Part shown: in pieces, positions 17,289 through 25,578 of the stretch
How the letters are laid out: each line of letters begins with the position of its first letter
Position numbering within the stretch: the stretch's first letter is position 1
NCBI GenBank assembly: GCA_002345675.1
Contig: DDWL01000002.1
Coordinates: 51,076 to 115,075, forward strand
Length of the DNA stretch: 64,000 nt
Source of the DNA: Bacteroidales bacterium UBA2287
Lineage (GTDB): Bacteria > Bacteroidota > Bacteroidia > Bacteroidales > Tenuifilaceae
Direction: 5' to 3'
Translations under genes and position numbers: made by a program
The notes under the pieces: model-generated
What the model was told of the DNA's origin: nothing
The model's input: the letters and a program-made list of their open reading frames with translations, nothing else
Databases searched by the model: none

Positions 17289-18065
17289 CTACACTCCCCC
17301 CTTCTTCTCCGTTAAGTACTTCCAAAACCTCTTGGGCATGAAATTTTGTTGCACCACGAGGTTTTTTCTTTCGGCTATTGCAATGTTTTTGAAGTAAGTA
17401 CGCCACAGTTCCTGCCAATCGTTATCAGTAGTATCGGCAATTCCCGTTTTTAAATTACCCGATTCGCGTATGAAATTAGGATTGCTAACGGAAACCCTTT
17501 CAACCTTTTTTCCATCGAAAAAGAAGCCATAGTCTCTCTTCGTATCGTAAATTAACCAAAGTTGGCTTGCAAAACGCTCCTTAAAATGGTTGATAACTAG
17601 CGGAATTACATCGTATTTTGGGGCGAACGGCCCGAAAAAAGTGCCATCGGCAGCCTGCTCAAAGCGAATAAACATAAGTACTCTATGCGCCTCTTTTAAA
17701 ACCTTTCTGTCGAGTTTGTGAATTAGTAAAATAGTAGCGTTTCCTAAATCGGAGAAAATAGGTGCTTTTTTCTCGAAAAGCAAACGGCAGTATAAAAGTA
17801 TTTGAATTTCAACACCTTCGTGCATCGATAGGTAAGCATGGTAAAGATGGTTGCAAGTGGTTGTTCCGCCAATGCGTTCAATGCCATTCCACACCCTTTC
17901 GGCAAGTAGATCGTTTGTAATTATATCAACGGTTTCGGCAAAAAGATCGAGTTGCCCGTTTGGGCCAACAATTTTAATCGGATTATCCTTTCTGTCGAAA
18001 GCACTAAAAATGCAGGTAAGTAACCCCTGAAAGGAACCATCGAAGCGGTACTGTACAGGTTTCAT
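17289..18065 (-). CDS. TIGR03915 / DUF4130 family protein (putative DNA metabolism protein)
   Basis: The 258-residue protein matches the TIGR03915 family in length and landmarks: the N-terminal YRFDGSFQGLLTCIFSAF, the central FIRFEQAADGTFFGPFAPKYD, and WLIYDTKRDYGFFFDG. Family knowledge: it is usually paired with a radical-SAM partner (TIGR03916) in a putative DNA repair or modification system. No radical-SAM gene (CxxxCxxC) is encoded nearby, so the partner must be elsewhere or absent. It lies 22 bp downstream of the SDR gene on the same strand, probably co-transcribed. The 3' end abuts a repeat array. Confidence 0.82.
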   Translation of the reverse strand: MKPVQYRFDGSFQGLLTCIFSAFDRKDNPIKIVGPNGQLDLFAETVDIITNDLLAERVWNGIERIGGTTTCNHLYHAYLSMHEGVEIQILLYCRLLFEKKAPIFSDLGNATILLIHKLDRKVLKEAHRVLMFIRFEQAADGTFFGPFAPKYDVIPLVINHFKERFASQLWLIYDTKRDYGFFFDGKKVERVSVSNPNFIRESGNLKTGIADTTDNDWQELWRTYFKNIAIAERKNLVVQQNFMPKRFWKYLTEKKGGV

Positions 18066-18087
18066 TTTGCTTATAATTTAGGCTTTG

Positions 18088-18795
18088 CTACGGAGTCGAA
18101 ATTGACACAGGCAATATTTTTCCGTTAAAATACTTATTCCCATTTATTGCAAAGTCGACAATAAACTTTGCCATTTCCTCCGCGCTAAGTGGTGCTTTGT
18201 AGCCTGGAAAGGCTTCGGAAAGCATTTCGGTATTTACTGCACCAAGAGCTAGGCAGTTAAACGATACGCCTGAACCCTTAGTCTCTTCGGCACAGCACTC
18301 GGTTAGGCAGGCTAGTGCCGCTTTTGAAGCGGAGTAAACCGATAACCCCAGAAATTTCGAACTTCCTTGGAAACCGCCCATGCTCCCAATGTTTAAAACG
18401 TGAGAATTTTTCGACATAAAAGGCAAGGTCGCTTTTATTAGCTTAAATGCTGAAGTAAAGTTTACGTTCATCATTTGTTCGGCATCGGCATCGGAAAGTT
18501 CGAGTAGGGGTTTATTTACTAAATACCCGGCATTATTAATTAAAATATCGACACTTGAAATGTGCTGCTTTATGCGTGGAGTAAGGTGTTCGCTAAACGA
18601 AACCTTCGATGCTAAGTCGAATTCGATTGGGTATAAGTGAGCCTCAGAGTTTGCTTTATTACATGCATCGTTAAGTGCCTTTAAACCTTGCTGATTCCTC
18701 GAAATAGCAACAATTTCGTGGTTGCCAGTAGAGGCAAACTGCTTGGCAATTTCAAAGCCAATGCCTCTCGAAGCGCCGGTAATAACTATATTCAT
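18088..18795 (-). CDS. Short-chain dehydrogenase/reductase
   Basis: The 235-residue protein is a classical SDR: TGASRGIGFEIAK is the nucleotide-binding glycine motif at residues 6-18, NNAGY is present at about 87-91, and the catalytic YSASK lies near residue 151 after a serine in NIGSMGG. It should be a cytoplasmic NAD(P)H-dependent oxidoreductase. The substrate is not evident and neighbours give no pathway. It heads a two-gene minus-strand unit with the DUF4130 gene. Its start is 83 bp from the divergent exported-protein gene. Confidence 0.92.
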   Translation of the reverse strand: MNIVITGASRGIGFEIAKQFASTGNHEIVAISRNQQGLKALNDACNKANSEAHLYPIEFDLASKVSFSEHLTPRIKQHISSVDILINNAGYLVNKPLLELSDADAEQMMNVNFTSAFKLIKATLPFMSKNSHVLNIGSMGGFQGSSKFLGLSVYSASKAALACLTECCAEETKGSGVSFNCLALGAVNTEMLSEAFPGYKAPLSAEEMAKFIVDFAINGNKYFNGKILPVSISTP

Positions 18796-18878
18796 AGTTA
18801 GGTAAGTTAAATCGGGTTTTATAAAACAAAAGTAGAATTTTTTACGTTCTTTTGGGCGTAATAATATGTAATAGTACT

Positions 18879-19505
18879 ATGAACTCATTTGCATCAATTA
18901 TGAGAGGAAAGGTTTGGCTACTAATTCTATTCTCACTCGTTCTGGCTTTTCAGCCAGCAAGTTCTCAGGTAAAAAGCAAAGAAGCACAGGAACCAAAGCG
19001 CTTTTCCGACAAACTCTTTTACGGCGGCACGTTAGGCTTAATGGTAGGCGACATTACCCGAATTGACGTTTTGCCAATTGCTGGTATTTGGGTAATTCCT
19101 CAATGGTCGGTTGGTGTTGGTGGTCGTTATGGATACTATAGCCAGCGAGGAAGGTTACTGGCGGGCGGCTCGCAGGTTTACCGAAGCCATATTTGGGGTG
19201 CTTCGGGTTTTACACAAATTCTTCCAATTGTAAATTTAAGCGAAGTTACTCCCATTAAGGTTAACGGCGGAATTATTTTTCATGGTGAGTACGAAACGCT
19301 ATATATCGATCAGAAAATGATAGATCCATTTATTACAACCGAAAAGGGTAAGAATTGGATTCATTTATACTTAGCCGGAGTTGGCTATCGGCAAATAGTT
19401 GGGCGACGAGCCGCGGTAAACATACTTTTTCTGTGGGATTTTTCGAAAAGTAACTACTCACCATATACAACTACACCCATTTTGCGGGTAAATGTTACGT
19501 TTTAG
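18879..19505 (+). CDS. Exported protein, probable small outer-membrane beta-barrel
   Basis: The frame is open back to a TTG at 18852, but the first ATG is at 18879 (MNSFASIM) and another lies at 18900 (MRGKVWLLILF); either gives a signal peptide ending near FQPASSQ. The mature part of about 170 residues is rich in alternating aromatic strands (GGRYGYYSQRGR, NILFLWDFSK) and ends RVNVTF, with a C-terminal phenylalanine as in outer-membrane barrel proteins. I do not recognise a named family. It is transcribed alone and ends at a bidirectional terminator. Outer-membrane location is inference. Confidence 0.6.
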   Translation: MNSFASIMRGKVWLLILFSLVLAFQPASSQVKSKEAQEPKRFSDKLFYGGTLGLMVGDITRIDVLPIAGIWVIPQWSVGVGGRYGYYSQRGRLLAGGSQVYRSHIWGASGFTQILPIVNLSEVTPIKVNGGIIFHGEYETLYIDQKMIDPFITTEKGKNWIHLYLAGVGYRQIVGRRAAVNILFLWDFSKSNYSPYTTTPILRVNVTF

Positions 19506-19507
19506 TA

Positions 19508-19542
19508 CAAAAAAAAGAGGCTTTGGTTTCCCAAAGCCCTTT
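19508..19542. terminator. Bidirectional terminator
   Basis: An 8-bp stem GGCTTTGG / CCAAAGCC (19519-19526 / 19531-19538) with a TTTC loop has an A-run on the left and CTTTT on the right. It can serve the exported-protein gene (plus) and the cold-shock gene (minus). Confidence 0.8.
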
Positions 19543-19567
19543 TAGAACGTATATAGAATAAATCTTG

Positions 19568-19768
19568 TTATTCTATAATATTCACATTAATGGCCTGAGG
19601 ACCACGTTTGCCATCGGTGATTTCGAATTCAACGCTCTGACCTTCGTCTAAACGTTTAAAACCATCACGTGCAATACCAGTGTAATGAACAAACACATCA
19701 TTGCCTTCTTCGGTTTGAATAAAGCCAAAACCTTTGGCAGCGTCAAACCATTTTACTTTTCCTTTCAT
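19568..19768 (-). CDS. Cold-shock domain protein (CspA family)
   Basis: This 66-residue protein is a single cold-shock OB-fold: MKGKVKWFDAAKGFGFIQ contains the RNP1 motif KGFGFIQ and VFVHY is RNP2. It binds single-stranded RNA or DNA and acts as an RNA chaperone. Upstream on the minus strand lies a near-consensus -7 box CATCTTTG with a TTG about 19 bp before it. This leaves an AT-rich 5' leader of roughly 40 nt, which is short for a thermosensor-type csp leader. It is monocistronic, with its own terminator. Confidence 0.96.
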   Translation of the reverse strand: MKGKVKWFDAAKGFGFIQTEEGNDVFVHYTGIARDGFKRLDEGQSVEFEITDGKRGPQAINVNIIE

Positions 19769-19992
19769 GTTGAAAAATTGGTAAAGATTGATAAATAATT
19801 AATTAAACGTCACAAAGATGCGCAATAGATTTGACATGGCAATTCTTTTTCGTATTTTTTTTAAAATATTTACACTAACGTCTTAATTAGTAGGTTAATT
19901 TATGTCAAACATAAGTTTCAATTTTTTTTTTCGACAATAAACCCGTTTCTTTGGCAAATTATTTCAAATATTAATGTTTAAAGAATAGTTAA

Positions 19993-20529
19993 ATGAAAGT
20001 TTCAAAAGACAAAGTAGTTTCTTTAAGCTACGAGCTTAAAGTTAATGGAGAGGTAGTTGACAGCGCCAACTTACAAAACCCACTTGAATTTCTTTACGGA
20101 AGGGGTATGCTTTTACCTCGTTTCGAGCAAAATCTTGACAATTTAAGTATGGGCGACTCGTTTGAGTTTTCAATTCCTTCTGTTGAAGGTTACGGTGATG
20201 TTGAGGCCGATGCTGTTGTTGAACTTCCAAGGTCGATTTTCGAAGTAGAAGGTGAAGTTGATGAGGAACTACTAGTTGTAGGAAAACGCCTCCCTATGCT
20301 CGATAACGAAGGCCATTCGCTTTATGGTATGGTAATGGAAGTTCACCCAAATCATGTGGTTATGGATTTTAACCACCCCCTTGCTGGTCAAGATTTGCAT
20401 TTTACTGGTAAAGTTGAAAGCGTTCGCGAAGCTAAACCAGAGGAATTATCGCATGGTCATGTTCATGGCAATCATCATCACCACGACGAGGAAGAGAGTC
20501 ACGGTGGATGCGGTTGTGGATGTAATTAA
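19993..20529 (+). CDS. slyD: SlyD-type FKBP peptidyl-prolyl cis-trans isomerase
   Basis: The 178-residue protein has an FKBP domain (1-65 and 125-150) interrupted by the insert-in-flap domain (about 70-125). GRGMLLPRFEQNL and VEGYGDVEAD are typical SlyD residues. The tail is rich in metal ligands (HGHVHGNHHHHDEEE and GGCGCGCN). Family knowledge: SlyD couples proline isomerisation and chaperone activity with nickel or zinc binding. The tail cysteines suggest metal storage or delivery. It is a single-gene transcript with a strong terminator after it. Confidence 0.93.
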   Translation: MKVSKDKVVSLSYELKVNGEVVDSANLQNPLEFLYGRGMLLPRFEQNLDNLSMGDSFEFSIPSVEGYGDVEADAVVELPRSIFEVEGEVDEELLVVGKRLPMLDNEGHSLYGMVMEVHPNHVVMDFNHPLAGQDLHFTGKVESVREAKPEELSHGHVHGNHHHHDEEESHGGCGCGCN

Positions 20530-20545
20530 TTTTTTTGTTAGTTTT

Positions 20546-20576
20546 AAAGCCAAAAGGAAAACCTTTTGGCTTTTTT
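20546..20576 (+). terminator. Rho-independent terminator of slyD
   Basis: A 12-bp stem AAAGCCAAAAGG / CCTTTTGGCTTT (20546-20557 / 20562-20573) with a four-A loop is followed by Ts. Confidence 0.9.
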
Positions 20577-20596
20577 AATTCCTAAAATTGTATAAA

Positions 20597-21889
20597 ATGG
20601 CAAAAAAATTTCCCCTATACATTCGAATTTTACTTGGCATGCTTGCTGGGGCTGTAGTTGGTGTAATTGCAGTGGCAACAAACACAAACTGGTTTATTAC
20701 CGATTGGGTTAAGCCTTTTGGGGTAATTTTTTTAAATCTGCTTAAACTTGTGGCTATGCCACTTATTTTTGCCTCACTTGTTACTGGAATTTCAGGCCTT
20801 TCGGACATTACAAAGCTATCGAGAATAGGAATTAAAACCATTTCGCTATACCTCATTACTACGGTTCTTGCCATTACAATCGGACTTATTTTAGTAAACA
20901 CTATAAAACCAGGTAATTCGTTTCCCGAGGAGAAGAGAACAGAACTTCTTGCAAAGTACTCCACCGATGTTGAAGGCCAAAAACTTACAGTTGAAAATTT
21001 AAAAGGAAGTGGTCCTCTTCAGTTTTTAGTCGATATAGTTCCCGAAAATGTTGTGGGGGCGGCATCGAACAACCGAAATATGCTTCAGGTTATATTTTTT
21101 GCTATCCTGTTTGGGCTCGCAATAGTTTTAATTAATAATTCGAAGGTAGCAGTTGTTCGCAGTTTTGTTGAAGGGCTAAACGACATTATCTTAAAAGTAA
21201 TAGATTTAATAATGCTTTTTGCACCAATTGGGGTTTTTGCACTTATTGCAGCATTGGTTACCGATTTTTCGGGAAATAATATTTACGACTCTCTATATTT
21301 GTTTGGAACTCTTGGCCTATACGCAATAGTTGTTGTGCTTGGTTTACTGCTAGTTGCTTTTGTTATTTATCCAGTTTTTCTAAAATTATTTGCTGGTATT
21401 AAGTTCGGAAAGTTTTATAAAACAATGTTTCCTGCTCAACTTGTAGCCTTTTCAACTAGTTCGAGCGCTGCAACTTTGCCAGTAACTATGGAGCAGGTCG
21501 AAAAGGGATTAGGGGTTAAAAACGAAGTGGCAAGTTTTGTTTTGCCCATTGGGGTTACAGTTAATATGGATGGTACTAGTTTATACCAAGCAGTGGCAGC
21601 AGTTTTTATTGCGCAGGTTTTTGGAATCGATTTAACCTTTACCCAGCAGCTTACAATAATTCTTACTGCAACTTTGGCTTCCATTGGTTCGGCGGGTGTT
21701 CCGGGAGCCGGTATGGTAATGTTAATTATTGTTTTAAATTCGGTGGGATTACCTGTTGAAGGGCTTGCACTTATTTTAGCTATCGACAGGCCATTGGACA
21801 TGCTTCGAACGGTACTTAATGTTACTGGCGATGCTATGGTTGCCACAATAGTGGCAAAATCGGAAAACGCTTTAGGTACAAAAAAATAG
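20597..21889 (+). CDS. Dicarboxylate/amino-acid:cation symporter (DAACS family)
   Basis: I set the start at the ATG 20597 (MAKKFPLYIRIL); an open frame reaches a TTG at 20588. The product of about 430 residues has eight transmembrane helices and two hairpins. It carries the family signatures FSTSSSAATLPV (HP1), PIGVTVNMDGTSLYQ (TM7), SIGSAGVPGAGMVM (HP2) and LAIDRPLDMLRTVLNVTGD (TM8). These residues coordinate Na+ and substrate in glutamate transporter homologues. The likely cargo is glutamate, aspartate or a C4-dicarboxylate. The gene is flanked by terminators on both sides and is therefore monocistronic. Confidence 0.95.
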   Translation: MAKKFPLYIRILLGMLAGAVVGVIAVATNTNWFITDWVKPFGVIFLNLLKLVAMPLIFASLVTGISGLSDITKLSRIGIKTISLYLITTVLAITIGLILVNTIKPGNSFPEEKRTELLAKYSTDVEGQKLTVENLKGSGPLQFLVDIVPENVVGAASNNRNMLQVIFFAILFGLAIVLINNSKVAVVRSFVEGLNDIILKVIDLIMLFAPIGVFALIAALVTDFSGNNIYDSLYLFGTLGLYAIVVVLGLLLVAFVIYPVFLKLFAGIKFGKFYKTMFPAQLVAFSTSSSAATLPVTMEQVEKGLGVKNEVASFVLPIGVTVNMDGTSLYQAVAAVFIAQVFGIDLTFTQQLTIILTATLASIGSAGVPGAGMVMLIIVLNSVGLPVEGLALILAIDRPLDMLRTVLNVTGDAMVATIVAKSENALGTKK

Positions 21890-21900
21890 TGAGGGTTAAA

Positions 21901-21941
21901 ACAACGAAGCCCGTTTGATTTAATCAAACGGGCTTCGTTGT
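21901..21941. terminator. Bidirectional terminator, long perfect palindrome
   Basis: A 20-bp perfect inverted repeat (21901-21920 / 21922-21941; ACAACGAAGCCCG on the left arm) lies between the convergent symporter and rsmD genes and is flanked by AT-rich DNA on both sides. Confidence 0.85.
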
Positions 21942-22003
21942 TTATTCTAAATTATTAAAACAGATATCCTTAGTATGGGTATCCGTTTTTTATAAATATT
22001 AAC

Positions 22004-22534
22004 CTACTTAAACACGCTAAAGTGTACGCTGCCGTAATTTCGAACTTCGCTAAAGCGGGGTAACTTCGAAAGATTGGTTTGCTTCGAGTGTTCAACAATT
22101 AGCCATCCATTTTCGTTAAGCAGGTTTCGTCCGAAAACTGTTTCGGGAATCGCTTCAACTCCTTTCATTTCGTAGGGTGGATCGGCAAAAATAATATCGT
22201 ACTTACTGGGAGTCGATTCAATAAACTTAAAAGCATTTAGCCTAACGGTGGTAATTTGCTTTAACCCAAGTTCGGTAATAACTTTCTTAATAAAGGAGTA
22301 GTGATTGGCATTTAGCTCAACAAGCTGAATGTTTTTACACCCTCGCGAGGCAAACTCGAAGCTTATGCTTCCGGTTCCCGAAAAAAGGTCGAGAACGGCA
22401 ATCTCTTCGAAATCGAAATGGTTATTAATAATATTAAATAGGCTCTCCTTGGCAAAGTCGGTTGTAGGACGCGCCGTAAAATTCTTTGGAGGAGAAAAGT
22501 GCCGCCCCCTAAAGTCGCCGCTAACTATTCGCAT
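22004..22534 (-). CDS. rsmD: 16S rRNA (guanine(966)-N(2))-methyltransferase RsmD
   Basis: The 176-residue protein begins MRIVSGDFRGRHFSPP and contains RPTTDFAKESLFNI, the SAM-binding VLDLFSGTGSISFE and the catalytic ADPPYE (DPPY) motif, all diagnostic of RsmD. It methylates G966 of 16S rRNA during 30S assembly. Length is normal. Its start overlaps the end of the DUF3822 gene by 10 bp, so the two are translationally coupled in a three-gene minus-strand operon. Confidence 0.96.
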   Translation of the reverse strand: MRIVSGDFRGRHFSPPKNFTARPTTDFAKESLFNIINNHFDFEEIAVLDLFSGTGSISFEFASRGCKNIQLVELNANHYSFIKKVITELGLKQITTVRLNAFKFIESTPSKYDIIFADPPYEMKGVEAIPETVFGRNLLNENGWLIVEHSKQTNLSKLPRFSEVRNYGSVHFSVFK

Positions 22535-23370
22535 AGCGATAAATTATAAAGCGTCGAAAACTGATTTTTATATCGTAGCAACTGGTATGTGTAGTGGTTT
22601 AGTTCGCTTGGCAGCGAAAGCGACGACGACATAAAGTATTTGCCAAGTAGCATCGATAGCTGCTCCGTTTCATCATCTTGACCCATTACGAAAACCAATG
22701 TTTCGGCAGGGGTTAGGTTTAATTTCTGACAAATATTAATTGTGTGGTACGCTGTATCGTTTTGGTTTTGAGCAAAAATACTACCACAGTGATTAAGATT
22801 TCCCGAGGTAAAGAATGCAAGGTAGGGAAAGGGTTTTATGTTGGAAACGAGAACCGTTGAAATACTTCCCTTTGCCAAAACAGCTCCTAATATTAGCAAG
22901 GGTTCGCCTGTTCCTATAAACGTAGTTTTAGGTTGAATTTTTAGCCATTCAGTTGCAAGAAGGGTAGGGATTGTGAAAATAGAAACTAAATCGCTTGTTG
23001 TATTGCTGTACCTAACCTCGTCCATTTCGGGAATTGCACAAACCAATTCTAAAATACTTTTAGCATGCTCGGGAGTAAAGAACTCCTTGGGAGCAACTGT
23101 GAAAACTGGATTTTGAAAGTTGAAAAGTACTTTTTTAAACTGCCTTGTAAGCAGCTCGTGCCCCGAAACCATTTGCTTAACTAATTGCAGCCAGTCGGCA
23201 TTTAAATTGAGCCCTATTTCAAAGGGCTGGCTGTAAAGGGCAATAAATGAGTTACGAACCGAATCCTTAACTGTAAAAGAAAATCCATTCAGCGTAAGCT
23301 GAATGGATAATTCGTAAGTCTCGGTGCGATTAATATCGAATGATTCGTCGAAAAGATCAAGTTTAAGCAT
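22525..23370 (-). CDS. DUF3822 family protein
   Basis: The 281-residue protein resembles DUF3822, a Bacteroidota family regularly encoded beside rsmD. It looks like an actin/FtsA-like or PilM-like soluble fold, with paired beta-rich halves (YELSIQLTLNGFSF at the start, TVLVSNIKPFPYLAFF and ETLVFVMGQDDE later), but I see no clear ATP-binding motif. No signal peptide is visible. Function is unknown. It sits 20 bp after a membrane-anchored pilin-like protein and overlaps rsmD. Confidence 0.8.
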   Translation of the reverse strand: MLKLDLFDESFDINRTETYELSIQLTLNGFSFTVKDSVRNSFIALYSQPFEIGLNLNADWLQLVKQMVSGHELLTRQFKKVLFNFQNPVFTVAPKEFFTPEHAKSILELVCAIPEMDEVRYSNTTSDLVSIFTIPTLLATEWLKIQPKTTFIGTGEPLLILGAVLAKGSISTVLVSNIKPFPYLAFFTSGNLNHCGSIFAQNQNDTAYHTINICQKLNLTPAETLVFVMGQDDETEQLSMLLGKYFMSSSLSLPSELNHYTYQLLRYKNQFSTLYNLSLCE

Positions 23371-23390
23371 GGCTTACTTTTGCCCTTCGG

Positions 23391-23990
23391 CTATTCCCAG
23401 TTTCCTGCGTTATTGTTAGTTTCAGTTATAGATCCAACTTGAAGGCCGGGGTAACGCTCAAGTTTTTTACGTATGTCGTTCATGTTAATAATTAGCTGTT
23501 TGTCTAAGCCATGAAGAATAACATTATTGTGTGCTTTGGCTTCGAACACTTTTACTTTAACCTTCGATCCCGTTTCAATTTCGCCTGCTGCAAGTTCAAA
23601 CTGAGCTTTTCCTGCCATTGGTACGAAACGAATGGAGTCGATAGGGTAACCTTTAAGCAAACTGTCTCTTACGCTTAGTTTAATGGTTTCACGGTATACT
23701 AAACCTTTAGCAACTGCAACTGAGTCGTCGAGCGAACCAATTTGCTTTTCAACTTTAAAGGAGTCGAACTTCATAAAATGAATTAGTGTATCGAAACTTC
23801 CTGTAAACTTTCCGTACTGCGAGCGGTAAGCAACCTGGGCTGTACGAATCGACTTTAAGCGCTCAATAGTAGCCGCAAATCGTTTGTCTTTGTCCCTTTC
23901 AAAGCGAATGGGGTGCATTATGCTTTCAACAACTAAATAGGTAAGTACAACTATAATTACTAGAAGTAGAATTTGAAGTATCCTTTTCAT
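23391..23990 (-). CDS. Membrane-anchored protein of unknown function with pilin-like helix
   Basis: The 199-residue protein has one N-terminal transmembrane helix (residues 4-24), then a charged helix and the segment RLKSIRTAQVAYRSQYGKF. This segment resembles the post-helix region of type IV pilin/GspG-like proteins, but the prepilin peptidase motif (G-F-x-x-x-E) is missing. The remainder is a beta-rich extracytoplasmic domain. It is the first gene of the operon with DUF3822 and rsmD. I do not recognise a named family; the pilin resemblance is tentative. Confidence 0.6.
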   Translation of the reverse strand: MKRILQILLLVIIVVLTYLVVESIMHPIRFERDKDKRFAATIERLKSIRTAQVAYRSQYGKFTGSFDTLIHFMKFDSFKVEKQIGSLDDSVAVAKGLVYRETIKLSVRDSLLKGYPIDSIRFVPMAGKAQFELAAGEIETGSKVKVKVFEAKAHNNVILHGLDKQLIINMNDIRKKLERYPGLQVGSITETNNNAGNWE

Positions 23991-24072
23991 TTCTGTTATT
24001 TTAGATTAAGTTTGCCTGCAAATTTATAAATATTAAATTGAATCCAATACTTACCAATCATTTTTTAGCCCA

Positions 24073-25491
24073 TTGTACCTTAAAAAAAATCTATATAGCT
24101 CCATAATCAAAAACTTTGGCTTTAGCCTTAGCTCCGATCAGCAATTGGCCTCGCAGGCAATTGCCGAGTTTATAACTTCTTCCGAGGCGTACAGCTGCTT
24201 TCTACTAAAAGGCTATGCAGGTACTGGAAAAACCACGCTTGTTGCTGCATTGGTAAAGGCTCTAACCGAAAACGGCATTAAAGTGGTTTTACTCGCTCCA
24301 ACAGGAAGGGCAGCAAAGGTTTTGTCGTCGTACTCGGGTTTTCCAGCATACACAATCCATAAGTGGATTTACAAGCAAAAATCGCAAAGCGACGGTGTTG
24401 GTAGCTTTGTTCTCGACAGAAACTTAAGTAGAAACTGTATTTTTATTACCGATGAAGCATCGATGCTTAGCAATTCATCGGTCGACGAGTCGGTTTTTGG
24501 TACAGGGCAACTGCTAAGCGACTTGGTTTCGTATATTCAAAGTGGCGACAACTGTAAACTTATACTGGTTGGCGACGAAGCGCAGCTGCCACCAGTAAAA
24601 CTAAGCGTTAGTCCGGCAATGAACCGCAAAGAACTTTCGTACTTGGGTTACGAAACTATTGAAATGACTTTGACCGAAGTTTTACGTCAGGAAAGCGAGT
24701 CGGGAATTCTTCATAATGCTACAATTCTTAGGGAAAGCCTTTCGGAAAGTATAAAAACGCCTCCAAAGTTTAACGACATTGGTTTCCCCGATTTTATTAG
24801 GGTTAGCGGTCAGGAGGTTATTGAAGCAATTGAAAATTGCTACGGAAAGGACGGGGTAGAGGAAACGGTAATAATAAACTATTCGAATAAACGGGCAAAC
24901 CTTTATAATCAGGGCATTCGAAATCGAATTCTTTGGCACGAGGACGAAATTACTTCGGGCGACTTGCTTATGGTTGCACGCAACAACTATTTCTGGAGCG
25001 AATCGATTGAAGGAATTCCCTTTATTGCCAATGGCGATACATTAAGAGTTAAAAAAATAAAGGGATACAAAGAACTTTATGGTTTTCGTTTTGCCGAAGC
25101 CGATGTAGAACTAATTGATTACCAGCAGCAGGAGTTTACAGCAATGCTGCTTTTAGACACGCTTTCGGTCGATGGTCCTTCGCTGCCAGTCGATAGGCAA
25201 AAAATGCTATTCGAAAAAGTTCTCGAGGACTACGAGCAAGTTAAAACTAAAGCAGCTCGCATTAAAAAACTAAAAACCGATCCCTACTTCAATGCGCTTC
25301 AGGTAAAGTTTGCATACGCAATTACCTGCCATAAGGCACAAGGTGGGCAATGGAAGAATGTTTTTATTGACCAGGGGTTTGTTAACCCGCAAAATATTAA
25401 TAGCGACTATTACCGTTGGCTGTACACAGCCATAACGCGTGCAACACAAAAGGTTTTTCTGGTAAATTTTCCCGACGATTTTTTTATTTAG
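24073..25491 (+). CDS. RecD-like ATP-dependent DNA helicase (superfamily 1)
   Basis: The 472-residue protein has Walker A GYAGTGKTTL near residue 48, LAPTGRAAKVL (motif Ia), ITDEASML (Walker B), LVGDEAQLPP (motif III), and C-terminal YAITCHKAQGGQW and YTAITRATQKVFLV (motifs V-VI). These are the UvrD/RecD2-like set. No ATG exists between the upstream in-frame stop (24034) and residue 130, so translation must start at a rare codon; TTG at 24073 gives the complete domain. TAAGTTTG at 24007-24014 is a plausible -7 box. It probably acts in DNA repair or replication-fork processing; no RecBC partners are nearby. Confidence 0.9.
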   Translation: MYLKKNLYSSIIKNFGFSLSSDQQLASQAIAEFITSSEAYSCFLLKGYAGTGKTTLVAALVKALTENGIKVVLLAPTGRAAKVLSSYSGFPAYTIHKWIYKQKSQSDGVGSFVLDRNLSRNCIFITDEASMLSNSSVDESVFGTGQLLSDLVSYIQSGDNCKLILVGDEAQLPPVKLSVSPAMNRKELSYLGYETIEMTLTEVLRQESESGILHNATILRESLSESIKTPPKFNDIGFPDFIRVSGQEVIEAIENCYGKDGVEETVIINYSNKRANLYNQGIRNRILWHEDEITSGDLLMVARNNYFWSESIEGIPFIANGDTLRVKKIKGYKELYGFRFAEADVELIDYQQQEFTAMLLLDTLSVDGPSLPVDRQKMLFEKVLEDYEQVKTKAARIKKLKTDPYFNALQVKFAYAITCHKAQGGQWKNVFIDQGFVNPQNINSDYYRWLYTAITRATQKVFLVNFPDDFFI

Positions 25492-25578
25492 CTCATTTTA
25501 TTGCGGAATCTTTAAAACAGTAAGCGTCGAAGAATAAAAAATACTAAATTTAGCCGTTAAACAATTATCCCCAAGGTT

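Noticed and set aside
17053..17418. 121-codon open frame on the minus strand
   Set aside because: It is a read-through of the AAGTCGG/GACTGC array into two real genes; the product is Ser/Gln-rich and non-globular.
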